Positions 7,181 through 12,998 are shown, numbered from the stretch's first letter. The stretch is DNA of 16,407 bases from CAYVDB01 sp964450705 (GCA_964450705.1 CAYVDB010000017.1:1-16407), one strand, 5' to 3'. A program made the numbers and translations. The notes: generated by a model not told the origin, from the sequence alone.

Positions 7181-7954
7181 ATGGCTGACGTCAAAATGCC
7201 CGACTCTATTCCTTGTCAGTTCGACAAGCGAGGTTGGGCTCCCTGTAAGAAACCCAGCACAAACGGCTGGTGCTCCAAACACGAGAAAGCCAAGTGCTCC
7301 TCGTGTGGCGAACAAGCAACCAGAAGCTGTGATGCCCAGATGGGCGGTCTCGGCTGTGGTGCCTACCTGTGCGACAAGTGTCAGCATGGGCGGGATGGCA
7401 AGCACATCTCCGCTGCCGAGTACAAAAAAGAGCAGCACGAGGAGCGTGAACTCCGTGAGAATGGTCGCGAAAGCGATCGTATGCTCGCCGAGCGTGGTGT
7501 GCCTCGTGGATTGCCGAAGCATCTCAAAGAGCTTCTCGCTGGTAATCGCGATGGTTACGAGCTCATGACGTGCTACGCACTCGAGCTGAAGCATGGGCTC
7601 ATGGGGTTCTTCCCCGCGATCCAGAAGGGTACGAAGATCATCGCTATCGTCCCAGACAAAACTCTGATCTTCCGTATCTGGCGCTCGCTCGAACCGCGCG
7701 ACTCTCAGCTTCTCGCAAGTGAGTACATGGTGAACCGTGAACTCGGGGTGGTCTACCACATGGCCATGAGCGACTTCGACAAGGAGCAGAGTCGTCCGCT
7801 CAAGCTCTTCTCTGCCGAAGAAGTCGAGTTACTGTTCCAATCGAATCCTGCTCCGTTCGAATGGGCGCGAGGTCTTCTGGGCGCATCAACATCCAAGCAG
7901 AACTTCGACGCCCTGATCGAAAGAGTGGCCAGAGAGCAAGGTATTGCCGCTTGA
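7181..7954 (+). CDS. Cys-rich, probably zinc-binding protein of unknown function
   Basis: A 257-aa soluble protein. The first 70 residues carry C12, C22, C31, H34, C39, C42, C50, C59, C64, C67 and H69, including CSSC and CDKC pairs, which suggests one or two zinc-binding modules (treble-clef or B-box-like by eye). A charged Glu/Arg-rich helical linker follows (about 75-105), then a mixed alpha/beta domain (about 110-257) with no recognised motif. It has its own promoter, Shine-Dalgarno and terminator, is G+C-rich like the transporter gene, and is read in the same direction. It could be a regulator or a defence protein, but nothing in the sequence decides this. Confidence 0.8.
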   Translation: MADVKMPDSIPCQFDKRGWAPCKKPSTNGWCSKHEKAKCSSCGEQATRSCDAQMGGLGCGAYLCDKCQHGRDGKHISAAEYKKEQHEERELRENGRESDRMLAERGVPRGLPKHLKELLAGNRDGYELMTCYALELKHGLMGFFPAIQKGTKIIAIVPDKTLIFRIWRSLEPRDSQLLASEYMVNRELGVVYHMAMSDFDKEQSRPLKLFSAEEVELLFQSNPAPFEWARGLLGASTSKQNFDALIERVAREQGIAA

Positions 7955-7969
7955 GGCAAGATGATCTTA

Positions 7970-8006
7970 GTGGCCACCCGAAACTGGGTGGCCATTTTTT
8001 ATTTTT
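7970..8006 (+). terminator. Rho-independent terminator of the Cys-rich gene
   Basis: TGGCCACCC (7971-7979) pairs perfectly with GGGTGGCCA (7986-7994) around GAAACT, followed by TTTTTTATTTTT. The T tract is only on the plus-strand side. It contains the TAA stop of the convergent gene 7999-8469, so the two genes meet inside the terminator. Confidence 0.92.
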
Positions 8007-8469
8007 CAAACCCCACCTTCAAAGTAGTTTTTTGTGATTTCGATAATTCTACTTTTGCCACCTTCATATTCCCAAATAGCCCCAGTGCAAACTCCGTCCT
8101 TAGAAGAGAAAGTTCAAGCTGGCCGATGAGTTTTATGGCTCGATATCTCTCAGCATTCGTCGGCTCTGATATTTTGTATGTCATTCCTATCTCAACATCC
8201 CAATAAGCGATCCTGCCCAATTGCTTTATAAGCAACCTGAACCGCTCTCTTACTTCAGTCAATCTACTTCCAATTTCCTTGCTATCCGAATAGACCCTTG
8301 CTTCTTGCCTTACCTCGGTCATGAGACGGCTTAGGAATTTATTACCTATAGTATATTCCCTGCTTTCTATAATTTCTTGAGCTCTTCGAATGGAAATAAG
8401 CGGATCGTAAGCGATGATATCTCTCACAAGTGTTTTCAGTATTTCTCTTTTTTCTTGTTGAATTTTCAT
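7999..8469 (-). CDS. Hypothetical helical protein, possible winged-helix start
   Basis: A 156-aa basic, mostly alpha-helical protein without membrane segments. Residues of about 20-55 (PLISIRRAQEIIESREYT, then IGNKFLSRLMTEVRQEA) could form a helix-turn-helix or winged-helix unit, which would suggest a DNA-binding accessory of integrase 2. The rest, about 65-140, looks like a helical bundle. The ATG at 8469 has an A-rich leader (ACCACAAA) and no Shine-Dalgarno. It starts 9 bp after the integrase 2 stop, so the two are probably co-transcribed. No family is recognised. Confidence 0.65.
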   Translation of the reverse strand: MKIQQEKREILKTLVRDIIAYDPLISIRRAQEIIESREYTIGNKFLSRLMTEVRQEARVYSDSKEIGSRLTEVRERFRLLIKQLGRIAYWDVEIGMTYKISEPTNAERYRAIKLIGQLELSLLRTEFALGLFGNMKVAKVELSKSQKTTLKVGFEK

Positions 8470-8478
8470 TTTGTGGTT

Positions 8479-9390
8479 CTATGGTGTCCTATTTACTAAC
8501 AGATCTCCCAGAGGATGTTTGGTCATCTCTCCTCTTAGGTGTTCAGCACTGGCATAGAGATAAATCGTTGTTGTCTTGATATCGCTGTGGCCCATCATTC
8601 TCGATAAGCTGTAGATGTCACATCCCCCTTCGAGCATGAGTGTGGCAAATGTATGCCTCAATTTGTGAATCGTGAATTGGATTTTTGATACAGCCGCTAC
8701 TTTCTCTACCAACCTCTTGAGTCCTGACTCTGTGAAGCCGAGATTCCTATTGAGCGAGGTGAAAAACTCTGGACAGGTTTTGTTCAGGCGTTTTCTTTCC
8801 TCCATATATCGTTTGAGTGTCTGAGCAAGTGTGAAGTTGATTGGTACTATCCGGTCCTTGTTTCCTTTTCCTTGGTTTATGAATATAGTCAGATTTTCTA
8901 TATCAACATCTGTGCATTTGAGATTCAAAAGCTCTCTTTTTCTTAGACCCGCAAATACAAATGTCGAGAATATGGCATGATTTCTATAGCGTAGGAACTT
9001 ATAATCATATGGATAGTTATAAACTATCTCTAAGAGCTTGAGAGTGTCTTGTTTTGTGAGCTTTGGTGGTAATTTTCTTTCGAGTTTGGGGACTTCTATA
9101 TCGTCTACTGGATTTTTTGTCATGAATCCATTCTCCACGCACCACCTGAAGAACACGAGGAGTGATTTGTGATAGCAGATAAACGTGTTTGGTTTCCACT
9201 TTTTATCTGTCCTGCCGTGGAAGAACAGTGCTCTTACCTTGTCTGGCGTAACCTCTTCGATATTGCTAATTTTTGCGAACCGACAGAAGTAATTTATCGT
9301 CTGTCTGTACCGCTTGATTGTGGCTTTGGAATAGCCACGTATATACGATGAATGATCGTAGAACTTCATCGCCAATATGTTTATGTCCAT
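8479..9390 (-). CDS. Tyrosine recombinase / integrase 2
   Basis: Phage-integrase-family site-specific recombinase, 303 aa from the ATG at 9390 (MDINILAMKFYDH). The core-binding domain spans about 5-90. Catalytic residues visible are R150 in AGLRKRE, K175 in NQGKGNKDR, H242xxR245 in IHKLRHTF, H268 in MMGHSD and the nucleophile Y277 in TIYLYAS. The reading frame stays open to 9618, through the intact tRNA-Thr and up to the att core; that extension is probably not translated in the integrated state. The leader is A-rich (CCAGAAAATAAA) without a Shine-Dalgarno. It is only distantly similar to integrase 1 at the other end, so the element has two different recombinases. Confidence 0.93.
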   Translation of the reverse strand: MDINILAMKFYDHSSYIRGYSKATIKRYRQTINYFCRFAKISNIEEVTPDKVRALFFHGRTDKKWKPNTFICYHKSLLVFFRWCVENGFMTKNPVDDIEVPKLERKLPPKLTKQDTLKLLEIVYNYPYDYKFLRYRNHAIFSTFVFAGLRKRELLNLKCTDVDIENLTIFINQGKGNKDRIVPINFTLAQTLKRYMEERKRLNKTCPEFFTSLNRNLGFTESGLKRLVEKVAAVSKIQFTIHKLRHTFATLMLEGGCDIYSLSRMMGHSDIKTTTIYLYASAEHLRGEMTKHPLGDLLVNRTP

Positions 9391-9416
9391 TTTATTTTCT
9401 GGACAGTAGTTTCCTC

Positions 9417-9492
9417 TGGAGCCGTTGAAGAGGATCGAACTCTTGACCTCGCCCTTACCATGGGCGTGCTCTACCAACTGAGCTACAACGGC
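9417..9492 (-). tRNA. Intact tRNA-Thr(GGT) carried by the element
   Basis: A complete cloverleaf with encoded CCA: acceptor GCCGTTG/CAACGGC, D stem GCTC/GAGC, anticodon stem CGCCC/GGGCG around loop ATGGTAA (anticodon GGT), T stem AAGAG/CTCTT with loop TTCGATC, T73 and CCA. It has the same anticodon and loop as the split host gene but different acceptor and T stems, so it is a heterologous copy and not a duplicate. It lies between the right att core and integrase 2 and is read in the same direction as the broken gene. It should supply the isoacceptor lost on integration. Confidence 0.95.
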
Positions 9493-9519
9493 GTATGATT
9501 TTTTATGTGCCCGCGACCT

Positions 9520-9566
9520 GTTTTCTGTGAGAGGTATCCCTTCGAACTCCTGAATTCTCACAAAAC
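9520..9566. repeat. Inverted repeat at the right end of the element
   Basis: GTTTT-C-TGTGAGA (9520-9532) faces TCTCACA-AAAC (9556-9566) across a 23-nt spacer, giving an 11-bp stem with one bulged base. It lies between the replacement tRNA and the right att core. It may be an arm-type recombinase site or a structured leader for the tRNA transcript; neither is shown. Confidence 0.4.
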
Positions 9567-9611
9567 CCTTGTCTCTCCTCACTTTTGCCAATTCCTCCAT
9601 GGGCCTGTTTA

Positions 9612-9618
9612 TTACCAT
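9612..9618. repeat. Right att core TTACCAT
   Basis: This matches the left core at 3828-3834. Here the host side is GGGGG (5' side of the anticodon stem on the minus strand) and the element side is CCTGTTTA. Confidence 0.85.
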
Positions 9619-9649
9619 GGGGGTGCTCTACCAACTGAGCTACATTGGC
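9612..9649 (-). pseudogene. 5' half of split tRNA-Thr(GGT)
   Basis: Read on the minus strand: acceptor GCCAATG, TA, D arm GCTC/GAGC with loop AGTTGGTA, A26, anticodon stem CCCCC and loop ATGGTAA, then element sequence (TAAACAGG) in place of the 3' half. Its partner is at 3790-3834; together they make a standard 76-nt tRNA with CCA. It marks the right boundary of the element. Confidence 0.93.
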
Positions 9650-9660
9650 ATATTTACTTT

Positions 9661-9702
9661 GTACCATCGAGGCTTCTATCTACCAAGACCAGCTACGTTG
9701 GC
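9661..9702 (-). pseudogene. Decayed tRNA-Thr 5' half
   Basis: On the minus strand it starts with GCCAACGTAGCT, has TTGGTAGA of the D loop and ends with ATGGTAC, matching the intact and split tRNA-Thr genes at these places, but the D and anticodon stems no longer pair. No 3' half follows: the split tRNA 5' half begins 11 nt further on. It looks like a relic of an earlier tRNA-Thr copy broken at the same anticodon loop. Confidence 0.6.
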
Positions 9703-9772
9703 GTGTTCACAACTTACCATGCCAAGGTTTCCGCCCACAAAAAATCCTAAATCGGGATAACCTTAAAAAGAC

Positions 9773-9801
9773 ATCATAAGTAATTGACACGTTTTTTGCA
9801 A
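9773..9801 (-). promoter_or_regulatory. Promoter of the tRNA-Thr locus, now reading into the element
   Basis: On the minus strand TTGCAA (9801-9796) and TATGAT (9778-9773) are spaced by 17 bp, matching the consensus at four of six and five of six bases. Transcription would start near 9766 and pass the tRNA relics into the element's tRNA-Thr and integrase 2. The -35 box overlaps the edge of the terminator hairpin of the upstream gene. Confidence 0.6.
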
Positions 9802-9838
9802 AAAATCACCAGCCCGTCTCTGGGGCTGGTGATTTTTT
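9800..9838. terminator. Bidirectional terminator after the DoxX-like gene
   Basis: TCACCAGCCC (9806-9815) pairs with GGGCTGGTGA (9823-9832) around a 7-nt loop, with an A run on one side and a T run on the other that extend the stem. It directly follows the stop of the minus-strand gene at 9844 and insulates it from the tRNA-Thr promoter. Confidence 0.9.
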
Positions 9839-9843
9839 AGAAA

Positions 9844-10212
9844 CTATCTTGAATCTTGATTTTTCATCAAGAAATACAAAGCAAGTGGAGCGGCCCAGTT
9901 TGCAAACCTTTCAATAAAATCCCAAATTGGTTGACCTACAATTGGGCGAACAAGCGCCGTCCAGAAACCCCAAAATACTGCCCACAAAATGACCGTCTTT
10001 ATAGGCTTAAACAGAACAATAAGAGCGACAATTATATCCATGACCCCTACAAGCATAAGAAGTGTTGTGGCAGTTCCAACATCACTTACTCCAAATGTGG
10101 AAAACCACTTTATCCAATCGGCTTTACCTTGAAGAGCAAAAATTCCATGCCCCAAAAATTCACCAGCAACGCCAATACGAAGTGCCCATATAGCTTTTTG
10201 TGTATTCGACAT
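9844..10212 (-). CDS. DoxX-like small membrane protein
   Basis: A 122-aa protein with about four hydrophobic helices (about 7-28, 48-69, 72-90 and 100-116) and the start LRIGVAGEFLGHGIFALQGK, similar to the first helix of DoxX-family proteins. DoxX relatives are small quinone- or thiol-linked membrane proteins; the exact role here is unknown. The ATG at 10212 has no Shine-Dalgarno. About 97 AT-rich bases separate it from the YibE/F gene upstream, and a strong terminator follows. The opposite-strand frame over the same bases has no protein-like character. Confidence 0.75.
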   Translation of the reverse strand: MSNTQKAIWALRIGVAGEFLGHGIFALQGKADWIKWFSTFGVSDVGTATTLLMLVGVMDIIVALIVLFKPIKTVILWAVFWGFWTALVRPIVGQPIWDFIERFANWAAPLALYFLMKNQDSR

Positions 10213-10309
10213 AAATATGCGTGATTTATAAGAACTTTATAAATAGACCTTTTCTATATTTTATACCTAAACAACTTATATAGCCTGAGAGATATAAACA
10301 GGAGATATT

Positions 10310-11422
10310 TTAGTGTCCGACATGGGTATGGAAATGATGTTCTTTTCGTGGAGAGTAACCACGCAAATAATGGACAGCAATCCCCGTAACAATTGGTACC
10401 GTAAGAATTAAACCCAAACTCCCGACAATAGCTCTCACTATTTCAGTAGCAACTAACTCCATGTTTACAACAGCAGAAAATGTAGATGATGTAGTAGAGA
10501 AATAAAGAAGCAATGGAAGCGCAGTTCCCGTATATGCAAGAATAAGAGTGTTCACTAAAGCGCTTACATGCTCCCTTCCAACCCGTAAAGCTCGCGTATA
10601 GGCCTCCTTTTTTGTTAAAGACCGATTGGTATTGTATAACTCGCTCACGACCGCAGCTTGTGTAACTGCAATATCATCGAGAACACCAAGAACTCCAATG
10701 ATAATTCCTCCCAAAAGAAGAGAGACGAAATCAAGCGAACCTTTTGTATTGAAATTTAAATAAACAGACTCATCACTTCCAAACCCTGACAAGTCCGTGC
10801 TCGAAACTGCATACAAAGCAAATATACTTGTTAGGAAAACTGCGCACATTGTGCCCACATAGGCGACCAAAGATTCTCTATTAAACCCGTGAGTAAAGAA
10901 AATCGCCAAAAAAAGCACCCCTCCTGAAACAAGAGCACTCAAAAAGATAGGGTTCCAACCAGAAAGTAACCCCGGTATCAATATATAAAATATCGCAAGA
11001 AAACTTCCTAAAAGCCCAATAAGAGCTCGGAGGCCTTGTTTACCGCCAAAGACGATAACCGCGCCAATAAATATAAATAAGAGAAATGAAAGAGACCCTC
11101 TCCTGTCAATATTTAGAATTCCAAACCGCTCTACTCCATTAACGTCTACTAGATAATTAAAATAAAAAGTATCTCCAATCTCAAGCTCTAAGTAATCATT
11201 TTCGATTGTTACAATATCACCTTTCCGATCGCCGTTAAGTATTTCCGCTTTTATAGTCTGGAAAACAGAGCTTGCATCGGTTCCAGGGATATTCCTTTCC
11301 TCCTGAGAAACAATCTCTACAACTCTACTCCTGTATGTTGCCTTGTAATCTTCATAAACTTCTTGCGACAAAAGATCCCCCGGTAAAAACAAAAAAAGAA
11401 AAAAGATAAAAAAACTTTTCAT
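10310..11422 (-). CDS. YibE/F-family membrane protein
   Basis: A 370-aa multi-pass protein of the YibE/F family (PF07907). It has an N-terminal signal-like helix (1-19), an external beta-rich domain (about 21-108), then about seven membrane helices. The family motif GVLDDIAVTQAA (about 246-257) and GREHVSALVNTLILAYTG (about 282-299) are clear. The C-terminus is His-rich (EHHFHTHVGH), perhaps a metal-binding tail. The biochemical role of the family is not settled; an export function has been suggested. The ATG at 11422 lies 5 bp after the stop of the 141-aa gene, so the two form an operon. Confidence 0.88.
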   Translation of the reverse strand: MKSFFIFFLFLFLPGDLLSQEVYEDYKATYRSRVVEIVSQEERNIPGTDASSVFQTIKAEILNGDRKGDIVTIENDYLELEIGDTFYFNYLVDVNGVERFGILNIDRRGSLSFLLFIFIGAVIVFGGKQGLRALIGLLGSFLAIFYILIPGLLSGWNPIFLSALVSGGVLFLAIFFTHGFNRESLVAYVGTMCAVFLTSIFALYAVSSTDLSGFGSDESVYLNFNTKGSLDFVSLLLGGIIIGVLGVLDDIAVTQAAVVSELYNTNRSLTKKEAYTRALRVGREHVSALVNTLILAYTGTALPLLLYFSTTSSTFSAVVNMELVATEIVRAIVGSLGLILTVPIVTGIAVHYLRGYSPRKEHHFHTHVGH

Positions 11423-11427
11423 AACAT

Positions 11428-11853
11428 TTACTCTATCCAGTTTGCCTCATTATATCTTCTTACAGACTCTCCTAGAACAGACTTTGCCTTTTCAGAGAAC
11501 GAATCAACCCCAAAAACAGAGATGATCTTCAACCTCTTACCTTGATGATCCCCCCTTATAATCCCTGAAAGATTGTAAGCTTCCCTAAAAGTAAAAGGCC
11601 TATGCCTATCTATTATCTCTCTTGGCACATCTTGAGAATTGCCAAATGCAATAATCTCACCGGAATCTTTATCCGCATAACCATTAAGCCCACAACAAGA
11701 ATATTTTTTACCATCAATAACAACCGAGCCTGCGTTTCCCCCTAAAGACTCACTACTTCGTAACTGGTCCAGAGGATCTCCCATCATTAATAAGTTACGT
11801 TCAATAATCTCTTCTAAAGACTCACGATGTTGCTCTTCTTCAAATTTTTCCAT
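11428..11853 (-). CDS. Hypothetical protein
   Basis: A 141-aa soluble acidic protein. It has a Glu-rich N-terminal helix (EEEQHRESLEEIIERNLLMM), then a small mixed domain with VVIDGKKYSCCGLNGYADKD that resembles a beta-hairpin with a Cys pair, and a C-terminal helix ending NEANWIE. There are no membrane segments or signal peptide. It ends 5 bp before the YibE/F gene and is probably co-transcribed with it. About 105 AT-rich bases upstream, after the HAD gene, show no clear promoter. I do not recognise a family. Confidence 0.65.
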   Translation of the reverse strand: MEKFEEEQHRESLEEIIERNLLMMGDPLDQLRSSESLGGNAGSVVIDGKKYSCCGLNGYADKDSGEIIAFGNSQDVPREIIDRHRPFTFREAYNLSGIIRGDHQGKRLKIISVFGVDSFSEKAKSVLGESVRRYNEANWIE

Positions 11854-11958
11854 GGAGACAAAAACTATGTGATCCTTTTAATGTTTCTCCCACTAGGCCT
11901 CTCCCAATATCACCTACTTTTAGGATATATGTCCATTCTAAAATAAATTTGATAATTT

Positions 11959-12564
11959 TTATTTCAAATCTAAACCCATACTATTAATGTATTCGGTAAA
12001 GGATTTACTGTCAGTATACAAATAACCTTGAATACCAACTTTCTCAGCACCCTCTACATTAACCTTACTGTCATCGATAAATAAACTTTCTTCTGGTTTA
12101 GCCTTGCTCTGTTTTAACGCGTAAAGATACATATCAGCATTTGGTTTTATTAAACCTATATTTGAAGAAATTATTATCTCATCAAATAAATTTTTGAAAT
12201 TTGGATAAGTAGAATAAACTTTTCTTTCAAAAAAAGAGTTATTCGCATTAGATAAAAGAACGGTTTTGTAACCACTATCCTTTAGTTTTTTAATTATTTT
12301 TTCTAGATCTGAATCTAATTTAAGATAATTGTCTATATCCTTGCGTAACTGTTCTTTGGTTATATTTACGCCATCATACTTTGAGAAATGATCGATAACA
12401 TCTGCTTCGGACAAAATACCTAAATCAAATTTCCTGAATACTTCATGTATGCCGTAATCCAATTTACCTTTATTTAGCATGTTATCTCTATACCACCCAT
12501 TCAAAACAGGGTCGCATATAACACCAAAGCAATCAAAAATAAAAGTGTTAATTCCAGATTTCAT
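11959..12564 (-). CDS. HAD-superfamily hydrolase, class IA-like
   Basis: A 201-aa cytoplasmic protein with all four HAD motifs: nucleophile D11 in FIFDCFGVICDP, Ser/Thr motif II in VLLSNANN, Lys motif III in GLIKPNADMY and acidic motif IV in LFIDDSKVN. An alpha-helical cap fits between motifs I and II, as in YihX or haloacid dehalogenase-like members. The residue two after the nucleophile is Phe, not the Asp of most phosphatases, so activity may be dehalogenase-like, altered or lost. The ATG at 12564 is preferred over an in-frame GTG at 12666, which lies inside tRNA-Asp. Composition is more AT-rich than its neighbours. Confidence 0.87.
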   Translation of the reverse strand: MKSGINTFIFDCFGVICDPVLNGWYRDNMLNKGKLDYGIHEVFRKFDLGILSEADVIDHFSKYDGVNITKEQLRKDIDNYLKLDSDLEKIIKKLKDSGYKTVLLSNANNSFFERKVYSTYPNFKNLFDEIIISSNIGLIKPNADMYLYALKQSKAKPEESLFIDDSKVNVEGAEKVGIQGYLYTDSKSFTEYINSMGLDLK

Positions 12565-12603
12565 AAGCAAATAATATCGCGATTCCACGTCCAATACACT
12601 ACC

Positions 12604-12634
12604 AAAAAAGAACCATATTCCTATGGTTCTTTTT
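12604..12634. terminator. Terminator after tRNA-Asp
   Basis: AGAACCATA (12609-12617) pairs with TATGGTTCT (12622-12630), loop TTCC, with A's on the left and T's on the right, so it can act in both directions. On the minus strand it follows tRNA-Asp directly. Confidence 0.8.
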
Positions 12635-12640
12635 GATAGC

Positions 12641-12714
12641 GCGGCCAACCGGACTTGAACCGGCAACCTCTCGCGTGACAGGCGAGTGCTCTAACCAAGT
12701 TGAGCTATGACCGC
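12641..12714 (-). tRNA. tRNA-Asp(GTC)
   Basis: Cloverleaf with acceptor GCGGTCA/TGGCCGC (one G-T pair), anticodon stem CTCGC/GCGAG around loop CTGTCAC (anticodon GTC) and T stem GCCGG/CCGGT with loop TTCAAGT. The 3' CCA is not encoded. It is the last gene of the three-tRNA cluster. Confidence 0.95.
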
Positions 12715-12730
12715 AACGACTACAAACTAA

Positions 12731-12758
12731 CAAATTTTCATTGGATTCACAATGAAAA
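12731..12758 (-). terminator. Hairpin between the CAT tRNA and tRNA-Asp
   Basis: TTTTCATTG (12735-12743) and CAATGAAAA (12750-12758) form a 9-bp stem, followed on the minus strand by TTTGTT. It could be a weak terminator or a processing hairpin between the two tRNAs. Confidence 0.45.
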
Positions 12759-12762
12759 GGGT

Positions 12763-12835
12763 GTCGGCGGGTGGGATCGAACCACCGACCTTGGGCTTAT
12801 GAGTCCCACGCTCTAACCGACTGAGCTACGCCGAC
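12763..12835 (-). tRNA. tRNA with CAT anticodon (elongator Met, or Ile2)
   Basis: Cloverleaf with fully paired acceptor GTCGGCG/CGCCGAC, D stem GCTC/GAGC, anticodon loop CTCATAA (anticodon CAT) and T stem GGTGG/CCACC with loop TTCGATC. The 1:72 pair is G-C, so it is not the initiator. The anticodon stem TGGGA/GCCCA has an A-G mismatch at 31:39. Whether it is elongator Met or a lysidine-modified Ile tRNA cannot be told from sequence alone. CCA is not encoded. Confidence 0.9.
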
Positions 12836-12855
12836 GAGATTCATACTATAACCTC

Positions 12856-12891
12856 ATGAAAACAATCCCGCAATAACGGGACTGTTTTCAT
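12856..12891 (-). terminator. Long hairpin downstream of the initiator tRNA
   Basis: ATGAAAACA (12856-12864) pairs with TGTTTTCAT (12883-12891) and TCCCG (12866-12870) with CGGGA (12877-12881), one mismatch between, loop CAATAA. The U-rich run lies inside the stem, so it may be an RNA-processing hairpin instead of a terminator. Confidence 0.45.
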
Positions 12892-12900
12892 ATTTCCTTG

Positions 12901-12971
12901 TTGCGGGACCAGGATTCGCACCTGGGTCCCGAGGTTATGAGCCTCGTGAGTTACTGTTACTCCATCCCGCT
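12901..12971 (-). tRNA. Initiator tRNA-fMet(CAT) with unusual D and T loops
   Basis: The acceptor pairs from position 2 (GCGGGA/TCCCGC) and leaves A1 opposite A72, an initiator hallmark. The A11-T24 pair of the D stem (GAGT/ACTC) is the second hallmark. The anticodon stem CGAGG/CCTCG around CTCATAA has A29-T41 where bacterial initiators usually have G29-C41. The D loop is only AACAGTA, without the G18-G19 pair, and the T loop is TGCGAAT with G at position 55. CCA is not encoded. It is the first gene of a three-tRNA cluster with its own promoter. Confidence 0.85.
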
Positions 12972-12998
12972 ATATTAAAACACTCTCTACAAGTGGGG

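Larger units (their letters stand above)
3828..9618. mobile_element. Integrative element inserted in the anticodon loop of tRNA-Thr(GGT)
   Basis: About 5.8 kb bounded by 7-bp direct repeats of TTACCAT that are the anticodon loop of the target. Outside the repeats lie the two complementary halves of one tRNA. Inside, from the left: tyrosine recombinase 1, a non-coding stretch, a HEPN/Ymh-like gene, an EamA-type transporter and a Cys-rich protein on the plus strand, a helical hypothetical, tyrosine recombinase 2 and an intact tRNA-Thr(GGT). Excision should leave one repeat and restore the host tRNA; the element circle would carry TTACCAT between CCTGTTTA and TAACCTGACAG. No relaxase, replication protein or conjugation gene is seen, so transfer may depend on a helper. 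The middle part (6119-8006) differs in composition and could be a nested acquisition. Confidence 0.88.

Noticed and set aside
7115..7759. A minus-strand 214-aa frame over the Cys-rich gene
   Set aside because: The plus strand has promoter, Shine-Dalgarno and terminator; the long antisense frame is a by-product of G+C-rich codon use.
8479..9618. A 379-aa version of integrase 2
   Set aside because: The extra 76 residues are a translation of the intact tRNA-Thr and the element end; the ATG at 9390 gives a normal integrase N-terminus.
3790..9649. Split tRNA of the archaeal trans-spliced type, or a giant intron
   Set aside because: The 7-bp direct repeat at both joints and two integrases fit site-specific integration. 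No complementary flanking sequences for trans-splicing and no group I intron core were seen.
9856..10224. A plus-strand 122-aa frame over the DoxX-like gene
   Set aside because: It mirrors the minus-strand membrane gene and has no protein-like composition or start signals.
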